From positions 28,540,501-28,604,500 of the forward strand of contig NC_091666.1 of the NCBI RefSeq assembly GCF_042453785.1: a DNA stretch of 64,000 nucleotides. Reading direction: 5' to 3'. The stretch comes from Malus domestica (Eukaryota > Streptophyta > Magnoliopsida > Rosales > Rosaceae). The first letter of the stretch is position 1. Every line of letters begins with the position of its first letter. A program made the position numbers and the translations under genes. The notes beneath the pieces were generated by a model that was not told the DNA's origin, made no database searches, and worked only from the letters and a program-made list of their open reading frames with translations. This document shows positions 1-11,795 of the stretch, piece after piece.

Positions 1-94
1 AGTTTCAAACCCTAACGTTGGCTCTTTCCGTCTTGTCTCGTCGTCTGTTTTTGTTCCTTCCAGAAAGGGGAATCTGAAGAATCCGACGGTAACG

Positions 95-696
95 ATGTCG
101 ATGATAGATAACGTGTTCAGGATGATGATAACTTCGAGGACTGGTTTATAACCAAACGCCAAGAGCTTCAGAACTCTGCGAGAGTCGCTATGGAAGCTTT
201 GCTCTCGGAACCCAGAAGTTTCCTGAACGTTTTGAATTTGGCAATCAAATTGACCAAGGCAATCGTATTGGTGCCCCTTTGTGTGCTGGCCTTCTATGCT
301 GTGATCCTGATTAGGGTGGGAATCGCTTGTTTGATTTGCGTCCCAATACTTTTTATTATTTTCATCGTCCTTGTCGGTGTCCGTAAGTTACTGACCATAG
401 ACTTCGACTTGCAAATTATGTAACTATGATTTCTAGTTGTTTGTTCGTTGCTCACCAACTGTCTGTTTAAATGACTGAATGAGCTTTTTTGTTTCGTTTC
501 TTTTCTTGCAGGTTACGGTCGGGCACACTATCTGTTCTTCACAAGACGAAACCGCGCGGGGATGTCGTATGCCGACTTCATTGACAAGTTCGGCGCGTGG
601 TTGACAAACAATCCTCTTCCACCTTTCGAATCATTTGGTGAATCCGCTCAACATTGGGCACATCACGTGTGGGGCTTCAAATTGGAAGAAGATTGA
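95..696 (+). pseudogene. Copy A of two-helix membrane protein gene, frameshifted
   Basis: This is the first of three copies of a two-exon gene; the intact copies start at 8721 and 27716. Exon 1 would run 95-382 and exon 2 512-696, with the same GTAAGT donor and TTGCAG acceptor. Near 120-130 one base is missing compared with the other copies, so the frame from the usual ATG stops after about 18 codons. A downstream in-frame ATG at 190 could still give the membrane-hairpin part and the C-terminal exon. Exon 2 is open and ends at the same TGA, with a few substitutions near the C-terminus. The promoter lies outside the window. I call it a pseudogene; a shortened product from 190 cannot be excluded. 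Confidence 0.7.
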
Positions 697-1389
697 GGAA
701 GATTTCAGAGTTACTATGGAATGTATGTAGAGATTATTAGGTTGGATGACCATAAAATGAAAATTGCTGCTTCTGTTTATTTTTCTCTCTCTCTATTAAT
801 TTAATTTTTCTTTCTAAATAACTACGCCATTTATCGGAGAGCGTATTGAACGACATAGTATCCGTAAGAACGACTTGTGACATTACAATACAAAAAAATA
901 AAAATATGAAGACCAGTTTGTGACAAAGTATCTAGGATTATGGTTAAAGTATAGCATCTATGTGTTATTCTTCATCACTTGGAAGCAACTTTTTTCAATT
1001 AATTACAGAAGCACGACAGTGATTGAAACTTTAACATAGATAATCGAACTATTAGAGTCTAAGAAAATTTATTTGGCAAGGAATTCGGATTGCGAGGGTT
1101 AAAGAGAGGCCATACCCTCACTTTTTGTTAGAAACAGACTCTATGTCTGTTGTTCATCTCCTTTCAACTTGTTCTATGAAAGTCCCCTTGTTTCTCAAAG
1201 CTGTTTAGGGCAAATTGCTTATGATATAGTGCTCGCTTAAGCTTGCATTTTTTGCATAAATGTAAGGAGTGGAATTGTTTGGCCAATGATTTTGCTAATT
1301 ATGGTTAGGCAATTTGGCTAAACCGTCTTAGGAAACGATTTTCACACTCTTTTTCATTCTTTTGTGCTTTTTTATTTATTTTTCTAGCG
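697..1389. other. 3' flank of copy A, no gene seen
   Basis: This A/T-rich flank is repeated downstream of the other two copies (9324-10037 and 28319-29033). No open reading frame or RNA gene is recognisable. It includes the likely 3' UTR and a CT-rich stretch near 785. Confidence 0.6.
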
Positions 1390-2996
1390 GTTGATTGAAT
1401 AAAGATTCCAATAAAGCGTCGATGTTATTCTTAGGCTAATTAGATGTCTTGAGTTCATTTTTGGTAGTTGTATGACGTAGGTTGATTGTTGGAATCTAAA
1501 TTATCTACGTTACGTTAATAGATCATTGTATGAATTGACGATCCGACCGTTGGATCGTCACCAAACTTTAGTAGCTTATAATACGTAATATTTGAGGACC
1601 ATAGGAACTTACGGATTGAGAATCCAATATATGGACCTTCCCAAAATTGGATTTGTAAGTTCATAAAATAAAAGGTTAACCGCCGCTTGGTTTTGACAAT
1701 TTGCGGAGATCCGACCGTTGAATCGTAATGGGACTGTAGGATGTTGTTCTAGAAGTATAATGTGGATCTTTGGAAGCAACGGATTGGAAATCCGTGATGC
1801 AGATCTTCCGAATTGAATTACGTAGGGATATGTTTTATGTAAATTGTGTATTTTATCGTTATGAACTCTAAGATGTGATTTGATAATTGGTTATAGGCGA
1901 CGATGGTTCGTGATGTCTCGATATGCGTGCTAGAGAGTCGTGGCACGGACCTCAGTTAAGTGGGTCTTTTTCTTTTTATCGTACATTATATATATATATG
2001 ATTGACAATTCCACAACGTTTATAAAATTGCTTATTGCGTATAATTATTATGAATGCTTTGAAGTACTAATGTGAACTACGAATGGCTTGATCCTTGTTT
2101 AGGGTACGTAGGCAGTCTAACGAGACGTTAGATGCAGCCATACAATATTTGAAACAGAAATCTTGTTTGGGAATTGAGCAATGTGAACGAAATTGGTGAA
2201 AATATGAGATTTAACCTTATATTTTTAGTAATTGGATGTTGGTCATAAATCAATGTGGAAGGAATCAAGAAATTGAAATAAGGAAACATAAGTAATGATA
2301 GTTAATTAAACTAGTGTTTAGTTGGATTTATCCCCGATAATTATTTCCGAAAATAAATAATTCGGGAGTAGGGCATTATAGATTGTGCATTTTACACCAC
2401 ATTATATATATATATATATGTATATATTGGAAAAATATTATGATATGGTTGAGTTTTAGATTTGCATTATGGCATATCCATGTATATAATACCTGCACAT
2501 AATTATTGTCAACGCTTGAAGTGCAAAGGTGAATGCAGGACACCCAGGTAAGTTCAGGTAAGTTTATGGTATTAGTTGAAATGATGGAGTTATGGCATGA
2601 CTACATGCATGTTTTAAGCAACTCTGACACTGTCGTACGAGTTGCCCATGAGTCGTACATGTTATGTTGAGATACATTGAGAGCTCATAAACTTGCACCC
2701 CGATGTTAGTGCTCCCGCCCGTGGCTAGGGCACAGTCCTTCACGTAATGTTCACCTCCCACACCTTACGCTCACCTTAGATCCAAGGTAGGTGCACAGTT
2801 CTATCGTGCAGACCACTATAGGTGGTTCTGACTCGTAGGTGACCTGCGATTATTCACACAGTCTTCATGTGATCGTAGCACTTAAGCGTATTTATTTACA
2901 CTCAGTCATGTCGTACAAACCGCTTTAGGTGGTTCCAACTTGTGTGCAGAGCTATGGATAAGTCGTACAGGTCACTATAGGTGACTTCGATTTATG

Positions 2997-3125
2997 AGCT
3001 AGCATATGTGATGAAATATGTAATGAGCTAGCATATATGATGAGCTAGCATATGTGATGAAATATGTGATGAGCTAGCATATGTGATGAAATATGTGACG
3101 AGCTAGCATATGTGATAAAATATGG
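2997..3125. repeat. Short tandem repeat with GAGCTAGCATATGTGAT core
   Basis: About four to five units of roughly 26-29 bases. Each carries gagctagcatatgtgat followed by gaaatatgt. The same array occurs in unit B at about 11650-11765 with slightly fewer units. It is flanked by repeated 'gtcgtacaggtcactatagg' phrases. Confidence 0.75.
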
Positions 3126-3156
3126 GTAAGTCGTACAGGTCACTATAGGTGACTCC

Positions 3157-5499
3157 TGTTGGGTTTTTTTCTAGCCCATGATAAGTTGTCCTAAGTCTAT
3201 TAGGAATTAATAGTCTTAGAGGATTAAATTGTTTTCTCAATTGGAGTTAGTTTCTCAATTGGAGTAGGATTCATAACTAGATTCCAATTAGGATTAATAA
3301 TTCTTATTGAAGAAGACCTTTATTATGTCTATATAAAGGGGCTATTGTACTAGTTTTGAGGAGGGAGCAAAACAATAATTGTATACCACTCTAGGGATTA
3401 TAGTGAGAGAATATTGTAAAGTGTGTGCGAGAGAAAAGAAAAGAGATAGTGTATTACTTGTTCTTGTTCTTTCAGGTTTTTCGTCAAATCCTAGTTCTAG
3501 AGATTTGGCAAGATTATTGGTTGTACTCATTATTGATATAGTGAAAGATTGTTGTTGTTGTCCCGTGGACGTAGGCACTGAAGGATTATTTTGTGAAAAC
3601 ATGTTCATTTAAGCAACATCACATAGCATGCAATTAACAATTAAAGGCGGAATCATGCTTGCATGCACTTAAAAACAAAACATTAACCAAGAAATTCAAA
3701 GCCTAGTAGATTGGTGAACCAAGATTCAACTCAAATCAAAGTGAGTTGAGAAATATACCTTTGTAGATTCCTCTTTGCATAAGCAAAGGCTAATCACCCA
3801 AAGAGAGGGCCTTCATTCCTTGCATCTTAAATCTCTGGATTTGGATGGATGAAAAGGTTTCTCCAAGTTCCCAAAATTGAGAACCTCTAAGTATCTTCAC
3901 CAAGGTTAGATTGGAGAAGAAATGAGTGACCTTGGAGTAGTTAGTATGGCTAGATACACCCTCCAAGGGGCCGGCCTCTTTAGAGAGAAAAGGAGAGACA
4001 AGTTCTCACCAATTTTCTCTAAAAGAAACCCTAAATGAATTTTGGCTATAAAGTCATATTTATACCTTTATTCATTTGAGTGGCAAACTTGTAAATAAGT
4101 CCAAGTTCACTACCCTTAACAATATGGCCGGCCTTAGGGTGTATTTGGGTTGTTTGGGCCTTTGTGAATATTTAGTCATTAAGTTGTCATACAACTTAAG
4201 TCAATGGGCTTGACGTTCGAAGCCCATTGGGCCTTAAGGTCCAAAACTATCCCGAGGTCTTTAACGAACTTATTCGTTTGATTAATTAACATATTAATTA
4301 ATCTTTGCCATAAATAATTAAACCATTTAATTATTTTTACTCATCTCCATTGTTTCTTCAATCTCCACCTTACACGGTGTACGATCCATTAGGTTCCTTT
4401 TAGCGAGGCAGTGAGCGATTCAAACTCTTTCAAATCGATTGTGAATTGAAACTTACTTTCAATTCTCCCTTTAGTGATTATACACGTTTAGGGCTTCCAC
4501 AAACCAAGAGTGACACCTAGCAGCATATCATGGTTACCCAAGCTAATCAGAAGAGGTAGAGAACCTATTCAGTTTAGGATTACAAATGCAATACGGTCTT
4601 TCTCTAATACAATACTCTTGACCACATTGTTTGGTTTGATAGTTTATTTATTCATGTCTACTATCCAATGTGATTCGTGTGCTTATATGATTACCTTGAA
4701 TGTGATTTGGAACGCTTTCCTAAATCTCATTCATACTCTGGCCAGAGGTTCTAAATCATATCATAGAGTATTCTCCCTCAAACAGTTTGAATGTTAGAGA
4801 TCCCTTGTTGCGCATTCACTTGCCTCCATGACTAAGTGGCTTAACCCCAACGATGCCATGGACACCCCGATGGGGTGACTTTGACATAATCAAAGATCAA
4901 GGACTTAGCCACAAGACAACTGTGATGCCTCAGGTCAAAGGACTACTTTGCATTATCCCAACCATGAGTTCTCATGTGACATGAATATGAGAACTCTTCA
5001 TTGATCGTGTTCAGTGAACTCATTCTCTATTGAGCACCTACGTACTTGTCTTGATGTCACACACACCAATAACTCGAGACTAGTCACTCTCCCTGAGAGA
5101 AGACACAGTGCGTACTGATCTTAACGGACTATCAATGCCCAATTGGCAATCCTATGATCAGGAACGTTTAGGATGTGTCTACGAAAGAATGGTCTCATGA
5201 ATCTAACTTCTTTAGATCGTATTCTCCCAATCACATATTCCTTGGACTTTATCGTTTAAGCATATAACATTTATATGAGACGGCTTAAACAATAATCTTT
5301 GCCCTTAATATTAAACTAGATTAGTTTAACATATGAAATGTCCGTAAAGTATCATCATATGATTGGCTTTATGGCACATTTCCAACAGGCACATATTGCC
5401 GAACCACGTAAATTCTTGGTGTTATTTATATTGGTTATTTGTTTTCAATTTCCAGAGTTTATTCTATTTTTCCCATTCTTAAACGCGATATTCTCAACA
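3157..5499 (+). mobile_element. Solo LTR of a TRIM element, containing a nested insertion
   Basis: The LTR begins TGTTGGG and ends CTCAACA. It is flanked by the 5-bp direct repeat ACTCC (3152-3156 and 5500-5504). Without the nested element it is about 529 bp and matches both LTRs of the complete TRIM in unit B (11796-13271), which sits at the same site with the same ACTCC repeats. No primer-binding site, internal region or second LTR is present, so this is a solo LTR produced by LTR-LTR recombination. It is a fossil. Confidence 0.88.
3579..5387 (+). mobile_element. Nested LTR-like insertion, probable 1.8-kb solo LTR
   Basis: This 1809-bp insertion begins TG and ends CA. It is flanked by the 5-bp direct repeat GGCAC (3574-3578 and 5388-5392). 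It interrupts the TRIM solo LTR in unit A and is absent from both TRIM LTRs in unit B, so it is younger than the tandem duplication. No coding region for polymerase or capsid is seen. Length, TG..CA ends and a 5-bp TSD fit a solo LTR, perhaps Copia-type. The family is inferred only. Confidence 0.72.
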
Positions 5500-6095
5500 A
5501 CTCCGACTTATGAGTTAACATCAATTAATGAGATATGGGTACAATCGTACAGGTCACCATAGGTGACTCAGACTTGCATGCTAGTATGAGTTATTAATCA
5601 CATAATTATTGATATTGCTGATGAGATGCGGTGTTGTGGTATATTTATGATTTTTCTGGAAACTATACAGGTGTTGTAGCGAGGGGTTATAATGTTTTAT
5701 ATGGTTTCTATTAAAATTTTATCTCTAGGGCCACTCACCCTTGTTTTGTTTTCACCCTCCAGGTTTTATTAGCTGAGCTTTCTTATCATCGAAGATTCGT
5801 GGCGATTCTTAGTATTGGAGATTCTTTCGAGGGTACGATTCTTAATCCACTCTACTATACTTACTTATGCTCTAATGTCACGTGTGAAGTGGGTTCCTTC
5901 CCGATCACTAGCGCACTCGGGTATTTAGGCACTCTTAGGTTTAAATTTATTCACATGTTTTCACATCATCACACTTTATGGTTTCGTCACCTTCTAGGTG
6001 TAGGCCAGCGCAGCTCGATTTGGAGTCCAAGTGGATATTCCGGGTCGGGGTGTGTTAATGTATCAAAAAAAGTATTCATTTATTTATTTATTTTA

Positions 6096-7545
6096 TCTAA
6101 TATATAAAGCCAATGGCCTAATAAATAGTGTTTTTGGGTGTCACAAGCTTCACCAAAAAAAAAAGGACAGAAATGCCCCTCAAACAAAAAACTTCAAAAA
6201 CAATCCAAATAATGCATCAAATGTGGTAGGGGTATTTTCGTCATTTTAACAATGTTTTTTAATAATTAATTTTTTTGTACATTTTTTTTTAATAATTAGT
6301 ACCCCACAATAAGCTAGCAATAATATGATTCAATCAGTTGTTCATTAAATATTATTTTCTCTATTTTTAAACACGTTCAAAACATTTTAAGAGGCGTGTA
6401 ATGCCGATGATTAAAAAGGTCTTCCCCACGCGGATAATAATGTGATTAAATTAGTTGTCAAATGATTGTTTTTTTTTAACAAACGATATTATCTACACTA
6501 AGGTGAGGGAGTGGGTTTAGCCTCACAATGAGTTAGTAATAATGTGATTCAATTAGTTGTTTATTAAATATTATTTTCTTTATTCTTAATGTAAATTCAA
6601 TAGATACCAATTTTATTATGTGGATTCAGCTGCTTTAATTGGTTTATGAGGGGTTTCTTCTAGCATGATCTAAGATTATTCATTTACTTCAAATATATTT
6701 GACTTTCCTTTTGTCAATTTACGCATATAAATACATTTAAAACGTGTAAGTCGCGCATATGACGTCATAATTCAAAAAATGTCTTCTGCACGAGCATGCA
6801 TGAAGGATAGTATATTATATGAGAATGAGACCTATATAAATATTTTATAATATATTATTTTACAAATTTAGCCAACTTTTAAATTAGCCCGTTATAAACC
6901 GGCCAAGAATATTTAATGGATTTATCGGGAATTTTGAATGACCGCCTCGTGCCCCATGCACGGCCAGCAGCTCGAATGATCGCGGCTCTGCCTGAGTCCG
7001 ACCGCGCTCCGGGCCAAGCGAACTGCCGTCGGAGCAGTGGAGTCGAAGCCTCACCGGTGCCGCCACATCGCCACCACCGCGAATATTTTCGTGTACAGCA
7101 CTCAGCCTACTAGCATACACGCGCGCAATTCGGGATAGCTACGGCTTTGGTTAGTTCTTTGGCGCATTTTATCGAACTTTTTGTAGGCAATTGAAGTTTT
7201 ATGTTATTCTTGGTTCGTTTCGAAGTTGAAAGTGTTCGGCTTGATTGATTTGACTGTATGAAAGTGAGAGCTCTGTGATTAAGATATTATTTTTGAAGGA
7301 ATATGGTGTTTTAATGGAGTTAATTTGATTGTTAATTGTCTGCTTTTGTGTTTTTAGATACAACGCATATGAACTGAAGAGATTGGGTCATAATTAATGT
7401 AGACAAGGTTGTGACTGTTTCTGTATTTCCAACTTCGGATATGCAGTAATATGCATAGTTGTTGCCTTCTTTCGGATATGCAGTAATATGCATAGTCGTT
7501 GCCCACAGATTACCGTGATTACAATATTAGAAATCTGCCAACATG
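6096..7545 (+). mobile_element. Helitron 5' part (unit A copy), 3' part lost
   Basis: It begins TCTAATATATAAAGCC right after an A, as the complete-looking copy does at 13864, and is collinear with it through the ELP3 fragment. It breaks off near 7545, where the upstream region of unit B starts. No 3' hairpin or CTAG end is present. It is the truncated copy of the Helitron left by the tandem duplication. Confidence 0.5.
6940..7545 (+). pseudogene. ELP3 fragment 1 (Elongator acetyltransferase subunit)
   Basis: ELP3 is the radical-SAM/acetyltransferase subunit of Elongator, which modifies wobble uridines of tRNA. Readable pieces include MIAALPES (near 6977), the region around SKPHRCRHIATT (7039-7080), and a piece matching the sequence just before intron 1 (TSxRAIR). 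Relative to the longer copies, the middle of exon 1 is collapsed. The stretch carrying the cysteine pair CVYCPGGP has been deleted down to its first residues. Intron sequence and a scrap of the next exon follow (near 7360-7420). It is truncated at the unit A/unit B junction. It lies inside the Helitron copy and cannot encode a working protein. Confidence 0.82.
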
Positions 7546-7640
7546 GTCATCAAAATAAAGACCTTACGATTACGAGAGCATGACTCTATGGTGTTTCCAA
7601 CAAGTCCAGTTGATAATGTTCTCACATGATTAACAACGTG

Positions 7641-8533
7641 CGCATTCTAGAATTTATCGTCGGCCAACATGGTCGGTCGAGTATAAATGTTTAGAAGATC
7701 CTAAATTATATGTGCCTAGAGCTAGATAGACCCCTATTCGGAATGGACACAAGTACAAATGTTTGAGGGCGTAGGGTGAGAGAATGACTTACATAATTTA
7801 GGGACACTGTTACGTTTCATGCCAATAATACAACATCGATATGTGTAAGTTTTTCTCTACAAAACAATGTATCACTGCAATAAAATGTCACAATAATAAT
7901 ATACTTGTGTCATGTAAATTACTTTCGTGTATCATCAAGAGTACACTAAACGGTGACACTACCAATTATTATTTTAAAGACACAGTAGAGTAGGATTAGG
8001 ACAAAAACTCAGTAATTGCTTAGTGTTGTCGTTAAATCTTGACCGTTCGATCGATCTAAGGGCTGTAATCAAAATCCGTGAGATAGACGGACGCATTCTA
8101 GAATTTATCGTCGGTCGAGTATAAATGTTTAGAATACCCTAAATTATATGTGCCTAGAGCTAGATAGACCCTTATTCGGAATGGACACAAGTACAAATGT
8201 TTGAGGGCGTAGGGTGAGAGATTGACTTACATAATTTAGGGACACTATTAAGTTTCATGCCAATAATACAACATCGATATGTGTAAGTTTTTCTCTACAA
8301 AACAATGTATCACTGCAATAAAACGTCACAATAATAATATACTTGTATCATGTAAATTACTTTCGTGTATCATCAAGAGTACACTAAACGGTGACACTAC
8401 CAATTATTATTTTAAAGACACAGTAGAGTAGGATTAGGACAAAAACTCAGTAATTGCTTAGTGTTGTCGTTAAATCTTGACCGTTCGATCGATCTAAGGG
8501 CTGTAATCAAAATCCATGAGATAGACGGACGCA
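7641..8533 (+). repeat. Direct duplication of about 450 bp in the promoter region
   Basis: The block 7641-8091 is repeated at 8092-8533 with few differences. The first copy carries about 16 additional bases (ccaacatggtcggt) near 7660. The same pair is present before copy C (26637-27088 and 27089-27530), so the internal duplication predates the separation of units B and C. Confidence 0.85.
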
Positions 8534-8572
8534 ATCTCCTACCAGGACTATGAGTACTTGGCTTCGACATCC

Positions 8573-8580
8573 TATATATA
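8573..8580 (+). promoter_or_regulatory. TATA box of membrane-protein gene copy B
   Basis: TATATATA within 'cctatatatacaacg', about 145 bases before the ATG at 8721. The same box is at 27568-27575 before copy C. A start site about 30 bases downstream would exclude the upstream in-frame ATG at 8550 as initiator. Confidence 0.55.
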
Positions 8581-8720
8581 CAACGAGACACGCCATTTAC
8601 ATGCATACATACATCATCGACGTTCAAGTTTCAAACCCTAACGTTGGCTCTTTCCGTCTTTTCTCGTCGCCTGTTTTTGTTCCTTCCAGAAAGTGGAATC
8701 TGAAGAATCCGACGGCAACG

Positions 8721-9323
8721 ATGTCGATGATAGATAACGTGTTAAGGATGATAGATAACTTCGAGGACTGGTTTATAACCAAACGCCAAGAGCTTCAGAA
8801 ATCTGCGAGAGTCGCTATGGAAGCTTTGCTCTGGGAACCCAGAAGTTTCCGGAACGTTTTGAATTTGGCAATCAAATTGACCAAGGCAATCGTATTGGTG
8901 CCCCTTTGTGTGCTGGCCTTGTATACTGTGCTCCTGATTAGGGTGGGAATCGCTTGTTTGATCTGCGTCCCAATACTTTTCATTATTTTCATCGTCCTTG
9001 TCGGTGTCCGTAAGTTACTGACCATAGACTTCGACTTGCAAATTATGTAACCATGATTTCTAGTTGTTTGTTCGTTGCTCACCAACTGTCTGTTTAAATG
9101 ACTGAATGAGTTTTTTTGTTTCGTTTCTTTTCTTGCAGGTTACGGTCGGGCACACTATCTGTTCTTCACAAGACGAAACCGCGCGGGGATGTCGTATGCC
9201 GACTTCATTGACAAGTTCGGCGCGTGGTTGACAAACAATCCTATTCCACCTTTCGAATCATTTGGTGAATCCGGTCGACATTGGGCACAGTACATGTGGG
9301 GCTTCAAATTGGAAGAAGATTGA
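8721..9323 (+). CDS. Two-helix small membrane protein, copy B
   Basis: The gene has two exons, 8721-9009 and 9139-9323, joined by a GTAAGT..TTGCAG intron in phase 1. The product is 157 residues. Residues about 56-73 and 75-95 form two closely spaced hydrophobic helices, so a hairpin membrane anchor is likely. The N-terminus is charged and amphipathic (WFITKRQELQKS). The C-terminal exon is soluble and rich in aromatic and charged residues (HYLFFTRRNR, ending FKLEED). I chose the ATG at 8721 because it opens MSMIDN and is followed by conserved codons. The frame is also open upstream to 8550, so an N-terminal extension starting near 8601 is possible. I do not recognise the family. Copy C differs by about one residue; copy A is frameshifted. 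Confidence 0.72.
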
Positions 9324-10037
9324 GGAAGATTTCAGAGTTACCATGGAATGTATGTAGAGATTATTAGATTGGATGACCATAAAATTAAAATTGCTGCTTC
9401 TGTTTATTTTTCTCTCTCTATTAATTTAATTTTTCTTTCTAAATAACTACGCCATTTATCGGAGGGCGTATTGAACGACATAGCATCCGTAAGAACGACT
9501 TGTGACATTACGATACAAAAAAAGAAAGAAAATAAAAGCAGTTTGTGACAAAATAGCTAGGATTATGGTTAAAGTATAGCATCTATATCTATATGTTATT
9601 CTTCATCACTTGGAAGCAACTATTTTCAATTAATTACAGGAGCACGACAGTGACTGAAACTTTAACATAGATAATCAAACTATTAGAGTCTAAGAAAATT
9701 TATTTGGCAAGGAATTAGGATTGTGTGGGTTAAAAGAGAGGCAATACCCTCACTTTTTGTTAGAAACAGACTCTATGTATGTTGTTCATCTCCTATCAAC
9801 TCGTTCTGTGAAAGTCCCCTTGTTTCTCAAAGTTGTTTAGGGCAAATTGCTTATGATATAGTGCTCGCTTAAGATTGCATTTTTTTGCATAAATGTAAGG
9901 AGTGGAATTGTTTGGCCAATGGTTTTGCTAATTATGGTTAGTCAATTTGGCTAAACTGTCTTAGGAAACGATTTTCACACTCTTTTTCATTCTTTTGCGC
10001 TTTTTTATTTATTTTTCAAGCGGTTGATTGAATAAAG
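9324..10037. other. 3' flank of copy B, no gene seen
   Basis: Collinear with 697-1389 and 28319-29033. It includes the likely 3' UTR. No other gene is visible. Confidence 0.6.
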
Positions 10038-11040
10038 ATTCCAATAAAGCGTCGATGTTATTCTTAGGCTAATTAGATGTCTTCAGTTCATTTTTGGTAG
10101 TTGTATGACGTAGGTTGATTGTTGGAATCTAAATTCTCTACGTTACGTTAATAGGTCATTGTATGAATTGACGATCCGACCGTTGGATCGTCACCAAACT
10201 TTAGTAGTTTATAATACGTAATATTTGAGGACCACAGGAACTTACGGATTGGGAATCCAATATATGGACCTTTCCGAAATTGGATTTGTAAGTTCATAAA
10301 ATAAAAGGTTAACCGCCGTTTGGTTTTGACAATTTGCGGAGATCCGACCGTTGGATCGTAATGGGACTGTAGGATGTTGTTCTAGAAGTATAATGTGGAT
10401 CTTTGGAAGCAACGGATTGGAAATCCATGATGCAGATCTTCCGAATTGAATTACGTAGGGATGTGTTTTATGTAAATTGTGTATTTTATCGTTACGAACT
10501 CTAAGATGTGATTTGATAATTGGTCATAGGCGACGATGGTTCGTGATGTCTCGATATGCGTGCTAGAGAGTCGTGGCGCGGACCTCAGTTAAGTGGGCCT
10601 TTTTCTTTTTATCGTACATTATATATATATATATATGATTAACAATTCCACAACGTTTATAAAATTGCTTATTGCGTATAATTATTGTGAATGCTTTGAA
10701 GTACTAATGTGAACTACGAATGGCTTGATCCCTGTTTAGGGTACGTAGGCAGTCTAACGAGACGTTAGATGCAGCCATACAATATTTGAAACAGAAATCT
10801 TGTTTGGGAATTGAGCAATGTGAACGAAATTGGTGAAAATATGAGATTTAACCTTATATTTTTAGTAATTGGATGTTGGTCATAAATCAATGTGGAAGGA
10901 ATCAAGAAATTGAAATAAGGAAACATAAGTAATGATAGTTAATTAAACTAGTGTTTAGTTGGATTTATCCCCGATAATTATTTCCCGAAAATAAATAATT
11001 CGGGAGTAGGGGGCATTATAGATTGTGCAATTTACACCAC

Positions 11041-11083
<43 letters not shown>

Positions 11084-11649
11084 TGGAAAAATATTATGAT
11101 ATGGTTGAGTTTTAGATTTGCATTATGGCATATCCATGTATATAACACCTGCACATAATTATTGTCAACGCTTGAAGTGCAAAGGTGAATGCAGGACACC
11201 CAGGTAAGTTCAGGTAAGTTTATGGTATTAGTTGAAATGATGGAGTTATGGCATGACTACATGCATGTTTTAAGCAACTCTGACACTGTCGTACGAGTTG
11301 CCCATGAGTCGTACATGTTATGTTGAGATACATTGAGAGCTCATAAACTTGCACCCAGGTGTTAGTGCTCCTGCCCGTGGCCAGGGCACAGTCTTTCACG
11401 TAATGTTCACCTCCCACACCTTACGCTCACCTTAGATCCAAGGTAGGTGCACAGTTCTATCGTGCAGACCACTATAGGTGGTTCTGACTCGTAGGTGACC
11501 CGCGATTATTCACACAGTCTTCATGTGATCGTAGCACTTGAGGGTATTTATTTACACTCAGTCATGTCGTACAAACCGCTTTAGGTGGTTCCAACTTGTG
11601 TGCAGAGCTATGGATAAGTCGTACAGGTCACTATAGGTGACTTCGATTT

Positions 11650-11765
11650 ATGAGCTAGCATATGTGATGAAATATGTAATGAGCTAGCATATGTGATGAA
11701 ATATGTGATGAGCTAGCATATGTGATGAAATATGTGACGAGCTAGCATATGTGATAAAATATGGG
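11650..11765. repeat. Short tandem repeat, unit B counterpart
   Basis: The same gagctagcatatgtgat array as at 2997-3125, with a slightly different unit count. Confidence 0.7.
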
Positions 11766-11795
11766 TAAGTCGTACAGGTCACTATAGGTGACTCC

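Larger units (their letters stand above)
1390..6060. mobile_element. LTR-retrotransposon-derived segment (unit A)
   Basis: A long non-coding stretch with the look of a large Gypsy-type LTR or LTR remnant. It has repeated phrases built on 'gatccgaccgttggatcg', an 'actcaccctt' region and a right end near 'gggtcggggtgtgtt'. A matching segment lies at 10038-13835 in unit B, and 42406-44409 shares parts of its wording. No coding remnant is visible. Both borders are uncertain. Younger LTR insertions at 3157-5499 are nested within it. Family assignment is inference. Confidence 0.4.
7546..8626 (+). other. Upstream region of the membrane-protein gene with internal duplication
   Basis: This region precedes the gene at 8721 and is repeated almost unchanged before the gene at 27716 (26541-27620). 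A shortened piece occurs at 22901-23087. It contains a direct duplication of about 450 bp listed separately. No gene is seen inside. It probably holds the promoter. Confidence 0.65.

Noticed and set aside
2564-2761. Short minus-strand open frame repeated at 11220-11417
   Set aside because: It lies within the LTR-derived stretch, is rich in repeated phrases and has no recognisable domain; conservation is explained by the segmental duplication.
5799-6107. Open frame of about 100 codons, longer in unit B (13571-13981)
   Set aside because: It runs through the LTR right end and across the Helitron start, so it is a chance frame.
8550-8720. In-frame N-terminal extension of the membrane-protein gene from the ATG at 8550
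   Set aside because: The TATA box at 8573-8580 lies inside it, so the ATG would be upstream of the likely transcription start. An ATG near 8601 remains possible and is noted in the gene entry.
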